A stretch of 43,800 nt of DNA from Acidobacteriota bacterium (GCA_021800255.1 JAJYZC010000025.1:1-43800); one strand, 5' to 3'. Positions 26,847 through 35,729 are shown, counted from the stretch's first letter. The notes: generated from the letters alone by a model not told the origin. Translations and numbers: made by a program.

Positions 26847-27851
26847 TTAGTCTCCCGAAGACCCAGCCGGAACCATATTCAGCGGATGAGTCAACGAAAA
26901 CACGAGCAACGTGCCGGCTCCCAGCGTGGGCTGCGGATGACTCAGCAGCAGATGCGCGGTAATGGCGCTGGCGCCAACCACGGCGCCCGCCAAGGCGCCG
27001 GCCGGTCCGCCCAGCAAAGCGCCAGTTACAGCCCCCCCGCCCGCCACAGCGCCGTATTCAATGCTGTCCTTCTTCGCCTGCGAGCCGGGCACGATCGTGC
27101 CCTCGCCGGTGACGCGCGTCCTGGATCCCGGCGTCTGAAATACCTGCGCGTAGAGCCGGTAGCGTGAGCCGTCAGGCAGGATCACCGTCTCCGGCCGCAG
27201 ATAAATGGAGCCGTGACCGCCAAAATGCCCGGTCGACACCTTCGCCACCGTGCCGTCAACCTCCGAACCGACGGGGATCAAGACCTGTCCATCCTGCATG
27301 ACATCTGAGACCACTTGGGTGCGAAAGCTGCCGCCCCGCCGGTCGTACGCAGTAGACAGGCTCTGGAGCAGGCGCACGCGAATGTTGGCGCCCTGGCCCA
27401 GTTCGCCGGGCGGCAGCGGCGCCGGATGCACGATGCCGGCATCAGGATTGTTGCAATAGGCGCTCTCATTCAGGGTGGGTTCAATGGGTTGGGCGGGTGC
27501 GCCAGACGCGCTGGACGCATAAGACGCGCCCGGTCCAACCAGCACCATGCCGTCGTCTGTGCCGTCACCCGGCTCCGGGCCGGGATAGTCGAGGGGAAGA
27601 TTGGCCGCTGCGGCTTCCGGCTCGGCCTGCGCGGCGACCGATGCCGGCGCAGGTTGAGCTGCGGCCAGCTCTGCAGGCGAAGGCTTGCGCGCCGGCGGAG
27701 GTGTGGGCGCAGAGGGCGTCATCTCGACAATCGTGTCGTTGGGCGGGGGATGCGAAACCCCTTCGTAAGGGTTCGACTGGTTTGCCTGCTGCGCTCCTAA
27801 AAATGCGGAGGTTGCAAGCATCAAAGCGCACACAAAAATGGAGCGGCTCAT
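26847..27851 (-). CDS. Secreted hypothetical protein with a VirB10/TrbI-like domain
   Basis: A 334-residue exported protein: signal peptide (1-20, ending LGAQQ), a Pro/Ala-rich low-complexity region (about 25-110), then a beta-rich domain (about 150-260) whose pattern (small pore-type IRVRLLQSLST, FRTQVVSDV, QVLIPVGSEVDGTVAK) recalls the TrbI/VirB10 C-terminal domain, and finally a Gly/Ala-rich hydrophobic stretch (about 270-300). No type IV secretion genes are near, so that similarity is structural inference only. ATG at 27851 is chosen because AAGGAG lies 6 nt upstream; two in-frame ATGs upstream are possible. Confidence 0.65.
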   Translation of the reverse strand: MSRSIFVCALMLATSAFLGAQQANQSNPYEGVSHPPPNDTIVEMTPSAPTPPPARKPSPAELAAAQPAPASVAAQAEPEAAAANLPLDYPGPEPGDGTDDGMVLVGPGASYASSASGAPAQPIEPTLNESAYCNNPDAGIVHPAPLPPGELGQGANIRVRLLQSLSTAYDRRGGSFRTQVVSDVMQDGQVLIPVGSEVDGTVAKVSTGHFGGHGSIYLRPETVILPDGSRYRLYAQVFQTPGSRTRVTGEGTIVPGSQAKKDSIEYGAVAGGGAVTGALLGGPAGALAGAVVGASAITAHLLLSHPQPTLGAGTLLVFSLTHPLNMVPAGSSGD

Positions 27852-28477
27852 CCTCATCTCCTTTTTCCGCGAGCCCATACCCCTCCCCCTAAGGCGTAGA
27901 CCTCTCCGAGGCAGGAAGGTTCTGTGCCGAACGCGCTCGCAAGGGCACGGCGCACCTACCTACCCAACGCTAGACTAGCCGAGCTGCGCGCTGCGCGACA
28001 CTGTGCGCAGCCGCGCAGGTTCCTTGGCTGGCACGAATCAATAGAGTTACCTCCGTGATTGGCGCGCGGCCATCTCCGCGGCGTGTGACCGCAGGGCCGG
28101 CGCATATAAACTTGGCGGTCATCAAAGTTGTCAGCATTCTGTTTGCGAAATGCCGCGGACGATATGCCGCGGAGTTGATCGGCATTTTCGATAGAGGGAT
28201 GGCGAGTTCTCTGAAGAATTTTGCCCGTCTGACCGATCCACGCATCGAGCGGAACTGGGAGCACTTGCTGGAAGAAATCCTGGGAAACGGGCTGCAGGAC
28301 GGCCCGCGGGCCTGCTGAGCTGGGCGGCCGCGCGATAAAGTATTGGTTGGAGCGAGTGCTCTGCCCGCGTCATCGTACAAGCAGGTGCGCGGACGAGGCT
28401 TTCGCCGCTGTTGCGCCGCCAGCCCCCGCAAAAGACCCAGAGGGCAACCTTCAAAAAAACCGCAGCCGGGATCCCCG
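27852..28477. other. 626-bp spacer holding only a transposase remnant
   Basis: Between the divergent secreted hypothetical and the MarR-type gene. Apart from the ISAs1-like fragment at 28199-28318 and a 9-bp direct repeat ATGCCGCGG (about 28149-28172), I see no gene, RNA or clear IS end. Confidence 0.5.
28199..28318 (+). pseudogene. 5' fragment of an ISAs1-family transposase
   Basis: ATG at 28199 opens a 39-residue frame in which SLKNFARLTDPRIERNWEHL closely resembles the N-terminal domain of ISAs1 (H-repeat) transposases, whose members begin with an F..l.DPRiER...H.L..IL pattern. Similarity stops after about residue 30 and the frame ends at 28318, so only the first 8-10% of a 370-residue transposase remains. 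No terminal repeats or target duplication were found. Could be chance in so short a frame, but the motif match is good. Confidence 0.5.
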
Positions 28478-28987
28478 ATGGCAAACCTGAAACTCGAAAT
28501 CGCGCAGCGGAAGCCCTTCGCCAGCCTCGGAGAAGAGGCATTCTTGAATCTCTTGCGCACCTCCGACCGCCTTCACCGGGCCTTCGAGCGCAAGGCTCGC
28601 GCCTGGGGCGTTACTTCTACGCAGTACAACGTCCTGCGCATTCTGCGCGGCGCGCACCCTGACGGACTCACCTGCGCGGCCATTGGCGAGCGCATGATCG
28701 CCGCCGTCCCCGACATCACGCGGCTGCTGGCCAGAATGAAGAAGCTCAATCTCATCCGCCAGCGGCGCGACCGGCGCGACCGGCGCACGGTCCGCACGCA
28801 CATTTCGCCGGCCGGCCTGGAGCTGTTGCAGGCGCTCGATCCGCTGATTCAAGGGCTTCCCGGCGACCTGCTGGGGCACATGAGCGCCGCGGAACTCGCG
28901 GAGTTGATTCGCCTGCTCGAATTGGCCCGCAGGCACAGCGAAGAAATCTCCGGCCGGCAACCAACCAGCGAAAGCCACGGACCGTAG
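28478..28987 (+). CDS. MarR-family transcriptional regulator
   Basis: A 169-residue winged-helix dimer-type repressor. The order fits MarR: an N-terminal helix (about 17-40), STQYNVLRILRGAHPDGLTCAAIGERM as the HTH entry, recognition helix near VPDITRLLARMKKLNLI, and wing RDRRDRRTVRTHIS, then C-terminal dimerisation helices. Signal and target are unknown; MarR genes often control a neighbour, but the nearest genes are a HAD hydrolase (same strand, 169 bp on) and the divergent secreted hypothetical. ATG at 28478 matches the family N-terminus; the longer open frame from 28343 is basic, low-quality sequence. Confidence 0.87.
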   Translation: MANLKLEIAQRKPFASLGEEAFLNLLRTSDRLHRAFERKARAWGVTSTQYNVLRILRGAHPDGLTCAAIGERMIAAVPDITRLLARMKKLNLIRQRRDRRDRRTVRTHISPAGLELLQALDPLIQGLPGDLLGHMSAAELAELIRLLELARRHSEEISGRQPTSESHGP

Positions 28988-29156
28988 AATTGCTTGCATC
29001 CATCCCCAGGCGCGATTTCCCTTACGCCGCGCTCCACCCGCAATCTTGCCGCGGCGGCGGATTACCGCCTGCCGCCGGCTGGATGCAGACTCCCCTGGCT
29101 CGCTATAAGTAAGAGAGACAGCGCCGCATCCATCGGCGGCGTCCAGCGGAGGAAGC

Positions 29157-29789
29157 GTGAGTTTGCGCGCGGTGATTTTCGACTACGGAATGGTGCTCAC
29201 CGGCCCGCCGGACCCGGAGGCTCGCGCCGCCATTCTGCGCATCACCGGGCTGAGCGAGGAGCGGCTCAAGGACTTGTATTGGGCCGGCCGCCGCGCTTAC
29301 GACCAAGGCAAGCTCACCGGACTCGGCTTTTGGCAAAAACTGGCGCGCGACGCGAAGCTGGACCTATCCCCGGCCGCCATCAAGGAGCTGAACGAGTGGG
29401 ATGCGCGCATGTGGACCACGGAGAACCCCGTCATGGTCGCCTGGCAGCTTGCACTCAAGCAGCGCGGCCTGCTCACCGCCATCCTCTCCAACATGGGCGA
29501 CAACGTGCACGCGCGCATGGAGCGTGAGTTCGGCTGGCTGGCGCGCTTCGACGTGCTGGTGTGGAGCTACGAGATGGGCATGGCCAAACCAGACCCGGCC
29601 ATCTACCGCTACGCCCTCAAACGGCTCGGCGTGCAACCTCACGAGGCTCTCTTCCTCGATGACCGCGCGGCGAATGTCGAGGCTGCCGCCGCTATGGGCA
29701 TGAAGGGACTGGTTTTTTCAACGGTGGAGCAACTGCGCCGTGACCTGCTGGCGCTAGGACTTGACGGCCAGCTCCCGCTGCCCGGCTGA
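29157..29789 (+). CDS. HAD-IA family hydrolase (YihX-like)
   Basis: A 210-residue cytosolic HAD protein. Motif I is FDYGMVLT: the nucleophile Asp is present but the usual second Asp (+2) is Gly, a form also found in the YihX/sugar-1-phosphatase and epoxide-hydrolase-N groups. Motif II is ILSNMG, motif III KPDPAIY, motif IV FLDDRAANVEAA. Substrate unknown. GTG at 29157 follows CGGAGGAAG with good spacing. Confidence 0.85.
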   Translation: MSLRAVIFDYGMVLTGPPDPEARAAILRITGLSEERLKDLYWAGRRAYDQGKLTGLGFWQKLARDAKLDLSPAAIKELNEWDARMWTTENPVMVAWQLALKQRGLLTAILSNMGDNVHARMEREFGWLARFDVLVWSYEMGMAKPDPAIYRYALKRLGVQPHEALFLDDRAANVEAAAAMGMKGLVFSTVEQLRRDLLALGLDGQLPLPG

Positions 29790-29792
29790 AGG

Positions 29793-29833
29793 GCCGGCGC
29801 GTTTATACGTGGGCAAGGAAACGGCGCGCCGGC
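29793..29833. terminator. 9-bp inverted repeat between convergent genes
   Basis: GCCGGCGCG (29793-29801) and CGCGCCGGC (29825-29833), 23-nt loop, in the 63-bp gap between the convergent HAD and RhaT-like genes. A candidate two-way terminator, without T runs. Confidence 0.4.
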
Positions 29834-29852
29834 TCCGGCGCAGCCGCGAGCT

Positions 29853-30884
29853 TCACGACGCCATCCCCAGCCCGACGAGATTGGCGGCCGCGATGATGAC
29901 CAGGATTCCGGCCCACAGCAGCCGCACCGGCCGCGAGCCCACGCCCTTCCACTCGCCGAGGGCTAAACCGACCAGGCCGCCCCACAGCACATAACCGCTC
30001 ATGTGCAGCATCCAGTTCACGTAGGAGAGCCGCGCGGGAATGTTGGCCGCGCCCCAGGCATAAAAGAAGAACTGCAAGTACCACATGATGCCGCCGGCGG
30101 CGGCCATGGAGCCGTTCTTCACCAGCGTGCCGCCGGGCTGGGCCAGATCGGCCCGCAGCGAAAGCTCCTTTTTGAAACCCAGGCGCGTGAAGCAATACGC
30201 AAAATTGACCAGCGCGCCGCCGCCCATGATGAGCACGTAGCTGGGCAGGGCCGCGTACATCGGGTTCACGTGCAGGCGCAGCGCAGCCGCCGCGATGGGA
30301 CGAGCGGCATCGATGGCGAACGACATGCCCGAGGAGAAGATGCCGCACAGGACGGCGAGCGCCAGCCCCAACCGGACGTTGAACTCCTCAACCGAGGCGC
30401 CCAGTTGCCGCTCCTTTTGGTGGCCGGCATAAGACACGATGGCCACGCCCATCAGCGCGACGACTATGCCGGCCATGGTCCACAGGCCGCTGCGGCTCTG
30501 GAACAACGCCGTAAACTGGCCGTGCATCATGGGCGGAACGAGCGTGCCCACCACCAGCGTGACGCCGATGGCCACGCCGATCCCCAGCGACATGCCCAGG
30601 TAACGCATGGTGAGTCCGTAGCTGACATTGCCCACCCCCCACATGGCGCCAAAGAGGGCCACCTTCCACATGAGGCTGGGGCTGAGCGCGGCGTAGAAAG
30701 CATGAAAGTGCGGGAGCAAACAGAGACTCATGCCGATGGGGAGCAGAATCCAGGAGAAGAAGCCTGCCACAGCCCAGGTGGTCTCCCACGACCATTTTCT
30801 GACCTTCTCAATGGGCGCGTAGAAGGACGCGGCACAAGCTGCTCCCACCATGTGCCAACCGATGCCCGCGAGTATGACCGGCAT
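29853..30884 (-). CDS. RhaT-like sugar/proton symporter (DMT superfamily)
   Basis: Inner-membrane transporter of 343 residues, the same size as E. coli RhaT (L-rhamnose:H+ symport), with about ten hydrophobic segments. Family-like blocks include GIGWHMVGAACAASFYAPIEKV at the start, WETTWAVAGFFSWILLP, GAMWGVGNVSYGL, GIGVAIG and IMWYLQFFFYAWG. Rhamnose is the family substrate but no rha catabolic genes are near, so specificity is open. ATG at 30884 is chosen over a longer frame (to 31067) because GGAGGT is just upstream and the length then fits RhaT. Confidence 0.88.
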   Translation of the reverse strand: MPVILAGIGWHMVGAACAASFYAPIEKVRKWSWETTWAVAGFFSWILLPIGMSLCLLPHFHAFYAALSPSLMWKVALFGAMWGVGNVSYGLTMRYLGMSLGIGVAIGVTLVVGTLVPPMMHGQFTALFQSRSGLWTMAGIVVALMGVAIVSYAGHQKERQLGASVEEFNVRLGLALAVLCGIFSSGMSFAIDAARPIAAAALRLHVNPMYAALPSYVLIMGGGALVNFAYCFTRLGFKKELSLRADLAQPGGTLVKNGSMAAAGGIMWYLQFFFYAWGAANIPARLSYVNWMLHMSGYVLWGGLVGLALGEWKGVGSRPVRLLWAGILVIIAAANLVGLGMAS

Positions 30885-31053
30885 TCGACCTCCGCGTTCT
30901 CCAAGCCGCTGCATCCCTTGCGCATAGCCCGCGGCCAAGTTGAAGACTATCGGTTTACTGAGCTTTCTGTATAGCCCGAAGGCCGTCAGCGGGGAGTGAT
31001 CACCGGCCATCCGCGCGGAGGGTAAAGAGTCAGGGAGCCGCGCTCGCGCCCGG

Positions 31054-31059
31054 TACACT
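31054..31059 (+). promoter_or_regulatory. Candidate -10 for a leaderless rdgB transcript
   Basis: TACACT, 6 nt (TTTCTC) before ATG at 31066, without a Shine-Dalgarno sequence. Confidence 0.5.
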
Positions 31060-31065
31060 TTTCTC

Positions 31066-31695
31066 ATGGCCCTTCGCCTCTACGCCGCCACCACCAACGC
31101 CGGCAAGCTGCGCGACTTCCGCACCGCCGCTCAAACCTACTCTCTGACCATCGAACCGCTGCCAGGGCTTGAGACCATCCCTGCGCCGGAGGAAGACGGC
31201 GCCACCTTCGCCGCCAACGCCATTCTCAAAGCCGTTTACTACTCGCGGCTCGCTCCCGGCGATCTGGTCATCGCCGACGACTCCGGCCTGGAGGTGGATG
31301 CGCTGGGCGGAGCGCCGGGCGTGCGTTCGGCGCGGTATGCCGCCGACGCCGGCCTGGTGGACTCGCCTGACGCCAACGACAACACCGACGTGTGGAACAA
31401 TATGCTCCTTTTGCAGCGCATGGCCGGCGTTCCCGCGGCGCAGCGCACCGCGCGCTACCACTGCGTGCTGGCCGCAGCACTCAGCGGCGTGGTCGAGCAC
31501 ACCGCTGACGGCTCCGTAGAAGGCGTCATCCTCGACGCTCCGCGCGGCACCGGAGGGTTCGGCTACGATCCCCTCTTCTATTTGCCCGATCTGGGCAAGA
31601 CCATGGCCGAGCTCGATCTCGAAACCAAGCTCTCGCTCAGCCATCGCGGGCGCGCCTTCGCGGCGCTAGTGCCCTCGCTGCTCGAGCGTCGCTGA
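31066..31695 (+). CDS. rdgB: dITP/XTP pyrophosphatase
   Basis: House-cleaning enzyme (Ham1/RdgB family) that hydrolyses dITP, ITP and XTP to monophosphates and so keeps deaminated purines out of DNA. The 209-residue protein has TTNAGKLRDF at the N-terminus (the family has T-x-N-x-x-K), the GATFAANAILKA helix, the catalytic VIADDSGLEVDALGGAPGVRSARYA block, and GFGYDPLFYLP with SHRGRAF near the end. Divergent from the RhaT-like gene. Confidence 0.95.
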   Translation: MALRLYAATTNAGKLRDFRTAAQTYSLTIEPLPGLETIPAPEEDGATFAANAILKAVYYSRLAPGDLVIADDSGLEVDALGGAPGVRSARYAADAGLVDSPDANDNTDVWNNMLLLQRMAGVPAAQRTARYHCVLAAALSGVVEHTADGSVEGVILDAPRGTGGFGYDPLFYLPDLGKTMAELDLETKLSLSHRGRAFAALVPSLLERR

Positions 31696-31728
31696 CCCGC
31701 GTGTCCGAAGCGCCAAGCAGCGTGCGGC

Positions 31729-31758
31729 TTGACGGGAGCAGTGCAAGGCTCCAATAAT
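31729..31758 (+). promoter_or_regulatory. Candidate promoter for sdhCAB
   Basis: TTGACG (31729-31734) and AATAAT (31753-31758), 18-bp spacing, about 115 nt upstream of sdhC. The fit to sigma-70 is moderate. Confidence 0.3.
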
Positions 31759-31871
31759 GCAGTTGCAATCAAGCACGTGAAATTCGTCTCTTAATTTGAT
31801 ACTGCCCATCGGCAGGCAGATCGTCGTTTGGGCGCCAGCAGCATCTGGATACTTCAGGAGCCCAGAACGTC

Positions 31872-32672
31872 ATGGCAACCGCTCAATCACCCATCGCGCC
31901 CACGGTCCGGCGCGGTGTCGAACCTCTGCGCGCCGGTCAAGGCAATTCCTATCTCTGGCACAAACTCCACTCTTTGCTCGGAATCATTCCCATCGGGGCG
32001 TTCCTTCTCGAGCACCTGATCTCCAACTACGAGGCGCTGAAAGGCCCTGCCGCCTATGGCGCACAGGTGAGATTCCTGAACAATCTGCCCCTGGTGCGGG
32101 TGCTGGAGTGGGTGTTCATCTTTCTGCCCCTCCTCTATCACGGCATCTACGGAATCTACATCTGGCTGCGCGGCAAGGCCAACGTTGTCTACTATCCCTG
32201 GGCCGGCAACTGGATGTACACGGCGCAGAGGTACACGGGGCTGCTGGCCTTCGCCTACATCATTCAGCATGTGATCCGCCAGCGGTTCATGGGCGTCGAT
32301 CTTCCCAACCATCCGGCCGCGGCGTTCTGGAAGGTGCAGCACGAGCTCTCCAACCCCTGGATGCTGGCCGTCTACGTCGTCGCCATGATCGTCGTCTGCT
32401 GGCACTTCGCCTACGGCATATGGCTGTTCGCCGCCAAGTGGGGCATCACGCCGGGCGAAAGGTCGCGGAAGCGTTTCGGCTATGTCTGCGTGGCCTTCGG
32501 CGTGCTGCTGGCGGCCATGGGGCTGGCCAGCATCTGGGCCTTCGTGGGCGGCAAGTACCCCAACGCTCCGGAAAATCCGCCTCTCACCGTATCCCGAATG
32601 GCTGCTCCGGCGGCCATCGACGGTCCGTCTTTCGCGGTGGTAGTGCGCGGCGCAGGAACGGCTTCGATCTAA
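31872..32672 (+). CDS. sdhC: Succinate dehydrogenase cytochrome b558 subunit
   Basis: Membrane anchor of respiratory complex II: about five transmembrane helices, two haems b and quinone site. At 266 residues it is longer than B. subtilis SdhC (about 202), with extra N- and C-terminal ends. By comparison with the Bacillus protein, H48, H90, H133 and H178 line up with the four haem-ligand His residues, and HKLHSLLGIIP matches its RRLHSLLGVIP start. One anchor gene instead of sdhC plus sdhD is typical of this type. ATG at 31872, with CAGGAG 11 nt upstream; first gene of sdhCAB. Confidence 0.95.
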   Translation: MATAQSPIAPTVRRGVEPLRAGQGNSYLWHKLHSLLGIIPIGAFLLEHLISNYEALKGPAAYGAQVRFLNNLPLVRVLEWVFIFLPLLYHGIYGIYIWLRGKANVVYYPWAGNWMYTAQRYTGLLAFAYIIQHVIRQRFMGVDLPNHPAAAFWKVQHELSNPWMLAVYVVAMIVVCWHFAYGIWLFAAKWGITPGERSRKRFGYVCVAFGVLLAAMGLASIWAFVGGKYPNAPENPPLTVSRMAAPAAIDGPSFAVVVRGAGTASI

Positions 32673-32711
32673 GCGCCTGGGCTACAGGCCGAAAGGAAGA
32701 AGGAAGACTCC

Positions 32712-34490
32712 ATGGCAGCACCTAGAATTATCGTGGTTGGCGGCGGGCTGGCCGGTTTGTCGGCGGTCATCAAGATCGCAGAGGCTGGAGGTACCGTCGA
32801 TTTATTTTCTATCGTTCCGGTCAAACGTTCGCACTCGGTGTGCGCCCAGGGCGGCATCAACGCCGCTAAGAATCTGAAAGGCGAGGGCGACACTACCTGG
32901 CAGCATTTCGACGACAGCGTCTACGGCGGCGACTTTCTGGCCAATCAGACCCTCGTGAAGGAGATGTGCGAGGCGGCGCCGGGCATCATCGATCTGCTCG
33001 ACCGCATGGGCGTGCCCTTCAATCGCACCCCGGAGGGCCTGCTCGATTTCCGGCGCTTCGGCGGCACGCTCTACAACCGCACCGCCTTTGCCGGGGCCAC
33101 CACCGGCCAGCAGTTGCTGTACGCGCTCGACGAGCAGGTGCGCCGCCACGAGTCCGAAGGTAAGGTCCGCAAGTTTGAAGGCTGGGAGTTCCTCTCCGCG
33201 GTCATCGATTCCAAGGGCCAGGCGCGCGGCATCGTGGCCATGAACCTGCGCACCATGGAGCTGAAGGCGTTTCCCGCCGGCGCCGTGATTCTGGCCACCG
33301 GCGGCATCGGCGCCATCTTCGGCAAGAGCACCAACTCCGTGGTCTGCACCGGCTCGGCGCAGTCGGCGGTCTTCCAGCAGGGCGTCTACTACGCCAACGG
33401 CGAGTTCATCCAGGTGCATCCCACGGCCATTCCCGGCGAGGACAAGCTGCGCCTGATGTCGGAGTCGGCGCGCGGCGAGGGTGGCCGCGTCTGGGTGCCG
33501 CGCAAACCCGATGATAAGCGCCCCGGCCGGCAGATTCCCGAGGCCGAGCGCTTCTACTTCCTCGAAGAGTGGTACCCCAAGTACGGCAATCTCGTCCCCC
33601 GCGACATCGCCACCCGCGCCATTCACAAGGTGGTCTACGAGGAGGGTTTGGGCATCAACGGCTCTCCCATGGTCTATCTCGACCTCACGCACATCGATCG
33701 CGCCACCCTGGACCGCAAGCTGGGCGGGATTCTCGAAATCTATGAGAAGTTCGTCGGCGAGGATCCGCGCGACGTGCCCATGAAGATCTTTCCCGGCATG
33801 CACTACACCATGGGCGGCCTGTGGGTGGATAACAACCAGATGACCAACATTCCCGGCGTCTATGCAATCGGCGAATGCGATTACCAGTACCACGGCGCCA
33901 ACCGGCTGGGCGCGAACTCGCTGCTCAGTTGCATCTTTGCCGGCTTCCGCGCCGGGCCTCACGCCCTGAAGTACACGCAGGACTTGACGGCGGCCGAGGG
34001 CGACGGCGGCCAGGCGGCGGAGCTGGCGCGCCAGGCGGAGCTAAATAAGAAGCTGATGGCCAACCCGGGCACAGAAAATCCCTTCAAGCTGTGGCGCGAG
34101 CTGGGCGAGGCTATGACCGAGCACGTGACCGTGATCCGGTACAACAAAAACCTGAAGAAGGCCGACGAGAAGATCGTGGAGCTGCTGGAACGCTACAAGA
34201 ATGTGAACCTGGCCGACCGCAGCCAGTGGGCCAACACCAGCTTCGCCTTCACGCGCCAGCTCTACAACATGCTGGAACTGGCGCGTGTGATCGTGCAAGG
34301 CGCCATTCTGCGCGACGAGTCGCGCGGCGCCCATTACAAACCCGATTTTCCGGAACGCAACGACGAAAAGTTCTTGAAAACCACGAAGGCCAGCTTCACC
34401 GGCGAGCCTGCGGGCCCGCGCTTTGAGTATGAGGAAGTGGATACGCAGTACATCAAACCGCGCTTACGCCGTTACGACGTGGCCCACTAG
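32712..34490 (+). CDS. sdhA: Succinate dehydrogenase flavoprotein subunit
   Basis: Oxidises succinate to fumarate with covalent FAD on the cytosolic side. The 592-residue protein has the dinucleotide motif VVGGGLAGLSA (about 8-18), the flavinylated His H41 in SHSVCAQGGINAA, QVHPTAIPG in the active-site region, the ESARGEGG capping loop, HYTMGGLWVD, and GANRLGANSLL near the FAD. A strong GGAAGAAGGAAG ribosome site precedes ATG. 39 nt after sdhC and 17 nt before sdhB. Confidence 0.97.
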   Translation: MAAPRIIVVGGGLAGLSAVIKIAEAGGTVDLFSIVPVKRSHSVCAQGGINAAKNLKGEGDTTWQHFDDSVYGGDFLANQTLVKEMCEAAPGIIDLLDRMGVPFNRTPEGLLDFRRFGGTLYNRTAFAGATTGQQLLYALDEQVRRHESEGKVRKFEGWEFLSAVIDSKGQARGIVAMNLRTMELKAFPAGAVILATGGIGAIFGKSTNSVVCTGSAQSAVFQQGVYYANGEFIQVHPTAIPGEDKLRLMSESARGEGGRVWVPRKPDDKRPGRQIPEAERFYFLEEWYPKYGNLVPRDIATRAIHKVVYEEGLGINGSPMVYLDLTHIDRATLDRKLGGILEIYEKFVGEDPRDVPMKIFPGMHYTMGGLWVDNNQMTNIPGVYAIGECDYQYHGANRLGANSLLSCIFAGFRAGPHALKYTQDLTAAEGDGGQAAELARQAELNKKLMANPGTENPFKLWRELGEAMTEHVTVIRYNKNLKKADEKIVELLERYKNVNLADRSQWANTSFAFTRQLYNMLELARVIVQGAILRDESRGAHYKPDFPERNDEKFLKTTKASFTGEPAGPRFEYEEVDTQYIKPRLRRYDVAH

Positions 34491-34507
34491 ACGAAAGAGA
34501 TCGAGCG

Positions 34508-35257
34508 ATGGCAACTAAGACCGTGCAATTTGAGATTAAGCGCCAGGCCAATCCCGATGCGCCCGCTGTGTGGGAGAGGTTCGAACTAGAATGGCGCCCG
34601 GGCATGAACGTAACCACGGCGCTTATGGAGATCGCGGCTAACCCGGTGACCGCCGACGGACGCCAGACTACTCCCGTTACCTACGAATCGAACTGCCTTG
34701 AAGAGGTCTGCGGCTCCTGCGCCATGCGCATCAATGGCAAGGCGCGCATGGCCTGCTCTTCGCTGATCGACGATTTGGAGCAGCCCATCCGCCTGGAACC
34801 GCTCTCCAAGTTTCCGCTGGTCCGTGACCTGCAAGTGGACCGCTCGGTTCTGTTCGAGAATCTGAAGGCCGTCAAGGCCTGGGTGCCCATCGACGGCACC
34901 TACGACCTGGGCTCGGGACCGCGCATGCTGCCGCAGGATCAGGAAGAAAGCTACCCGCTCTCGCGCTGCATCAGTTGCACCTGCTGCATGGAGGTTTGCC
35001 CGCAGTTCAACGAAGCGACGGGATTTGTGGGTGCGGCTACCATCGCCCAGGTGAAGCTGTTCAACAACCACCCCACCGGCAAGGTCCTCAAGGCGGAGCG
35101 GCTGCAGGCTCTCAGCGGCGATGGCGGCATCCAGGAGTGCGGCTACGCGCAGAACTGCGTGGAAGCCTGTCCCAAACAGCTCCCGCTCACCAACGCCATC
35201 AGCGATGTGGGCCGCGACGTGATCGTGCAGAAGGTCCGGGACTTGCTGCGCAAATAG
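34508..35257 (+). CDS. sdhB: Succinate dehydrogenase iron-sulfur subunit
   Basis: Carries electrons from FAD to quinone. The N-terminal ferredoxin domain has the [2Fe-2S] ligands C63, C68, C71 and, after the spacer, C83. The C-terminal domain has the CISCTCCMEVCP motif (C154, C157, C160, C164) and the later CVEACPK, together providing the [4Fe-4S] and [3Fe-4S] sites. 249 residues, normal length. Stop is 16 nt from the stop of the convergent receiver gene. Confidence 0.96.
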   Translation: MATKTVQFEIKRQANPDAPAVWERFELEWRPGMNVTTALMEIAANPVTADGRQTTPVTYESNCLEEVCGSCAMRINGKARMACSSLIDDLEQPIRLEPLSKFPLVRDLQVDRSVLFENLKAVKAWVPIDGTYDLGSGPRMLPQDQEESYPLSRCISCTCCMEVCPQFNEATGFVGAATIAQVKLFNNHPTGKVLKAERLQALSGDGGIQECGYAQNCVEACPKQLPLTNAISDVGRDVIVQKVRDLLRK

Positions 35258-35273
35258 CGGCGCCTCAGATGAT

Positions 35274-35693
35274 TCAGGACGCCGCCGCCAGTTCCTCGAC
35301 CCTGGCCAAGCGATGGCCCTTGCGCGGCCCGCGTTTGCGCGCGCTCATCACTTTGATGCGCTCCAGAAGCTCCTGAGGCGAGCAGCCCTTCTTGGCCAGC
35401 ATGGCGTCGGCCGCGTGAATCTCGCCGGACATCGCCGGCGGATCGCCCAGCAGGATCATGGGCACGTGGTTCGCTATGTGTTTCAACCGCTCCACCAGTT
35501 GCTTCCCATTCATCTGCGGCATGGTAAAGTCGGCCAGCACCAGGTCCACGGGCTCGCCGGAAAAGATACCGATCGCCTCCTGCCCGTTTGAGGCTGAAAC
35601 CACGCGGTAGCCGTTGGTTGTCAGCATGAACCGGAGGACCGAAAGCTCTTGTTCGTTGTCGTCTACACAGAGAATTACTTTTTTGGGCCGCAT
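35274..35693 (-). CDS. Stand-alone response-regulator receiver domain with altered switch residues
   Basis: A 139-residue CheY-like protein with no output domain. The acidic pocket (D11, D12) and the phospho-acceptor D55 in LADFTMP are present, and K101 takes the place of the conserved Lys. However the switch Thr/Ser after beta-4 is Gly (G83 in ILLGDPP), and the Pro after the Lys is Lys. It may signal in an unusual way or bind a partner by charge. The C-terminus is a basic tail (about 115-133). No sensor kinase is nearby. AAGGAG lies 13 nt before ATG. Confidence 0.83.
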   Translation of the reverse strand: MRPKKVILCVDDNEQELSVLRFMLTTNGYRVVSASNGQEAIGIFSGEPVDLVLADFTMPQMNGKQLVERLKHIANHVPMILLGDPPAMSGEIHAADAMLAKKGCSPQELLERIKVMSARKRGPRKGHRLARVEELAAAS

Positions 35694-35729
35694 GATGAGT
35701 GGTTCGCTCCTTCATTTGGATTTCTAGCA

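Noticed and set aside
28055..28198. Upstream extension of the transposase fragment (frame open from 28055)
   Set aside because: The extra 48 residues are not similar to a transposase N-terminus and have no family features, so the fragment is taken from ATG at 28199.
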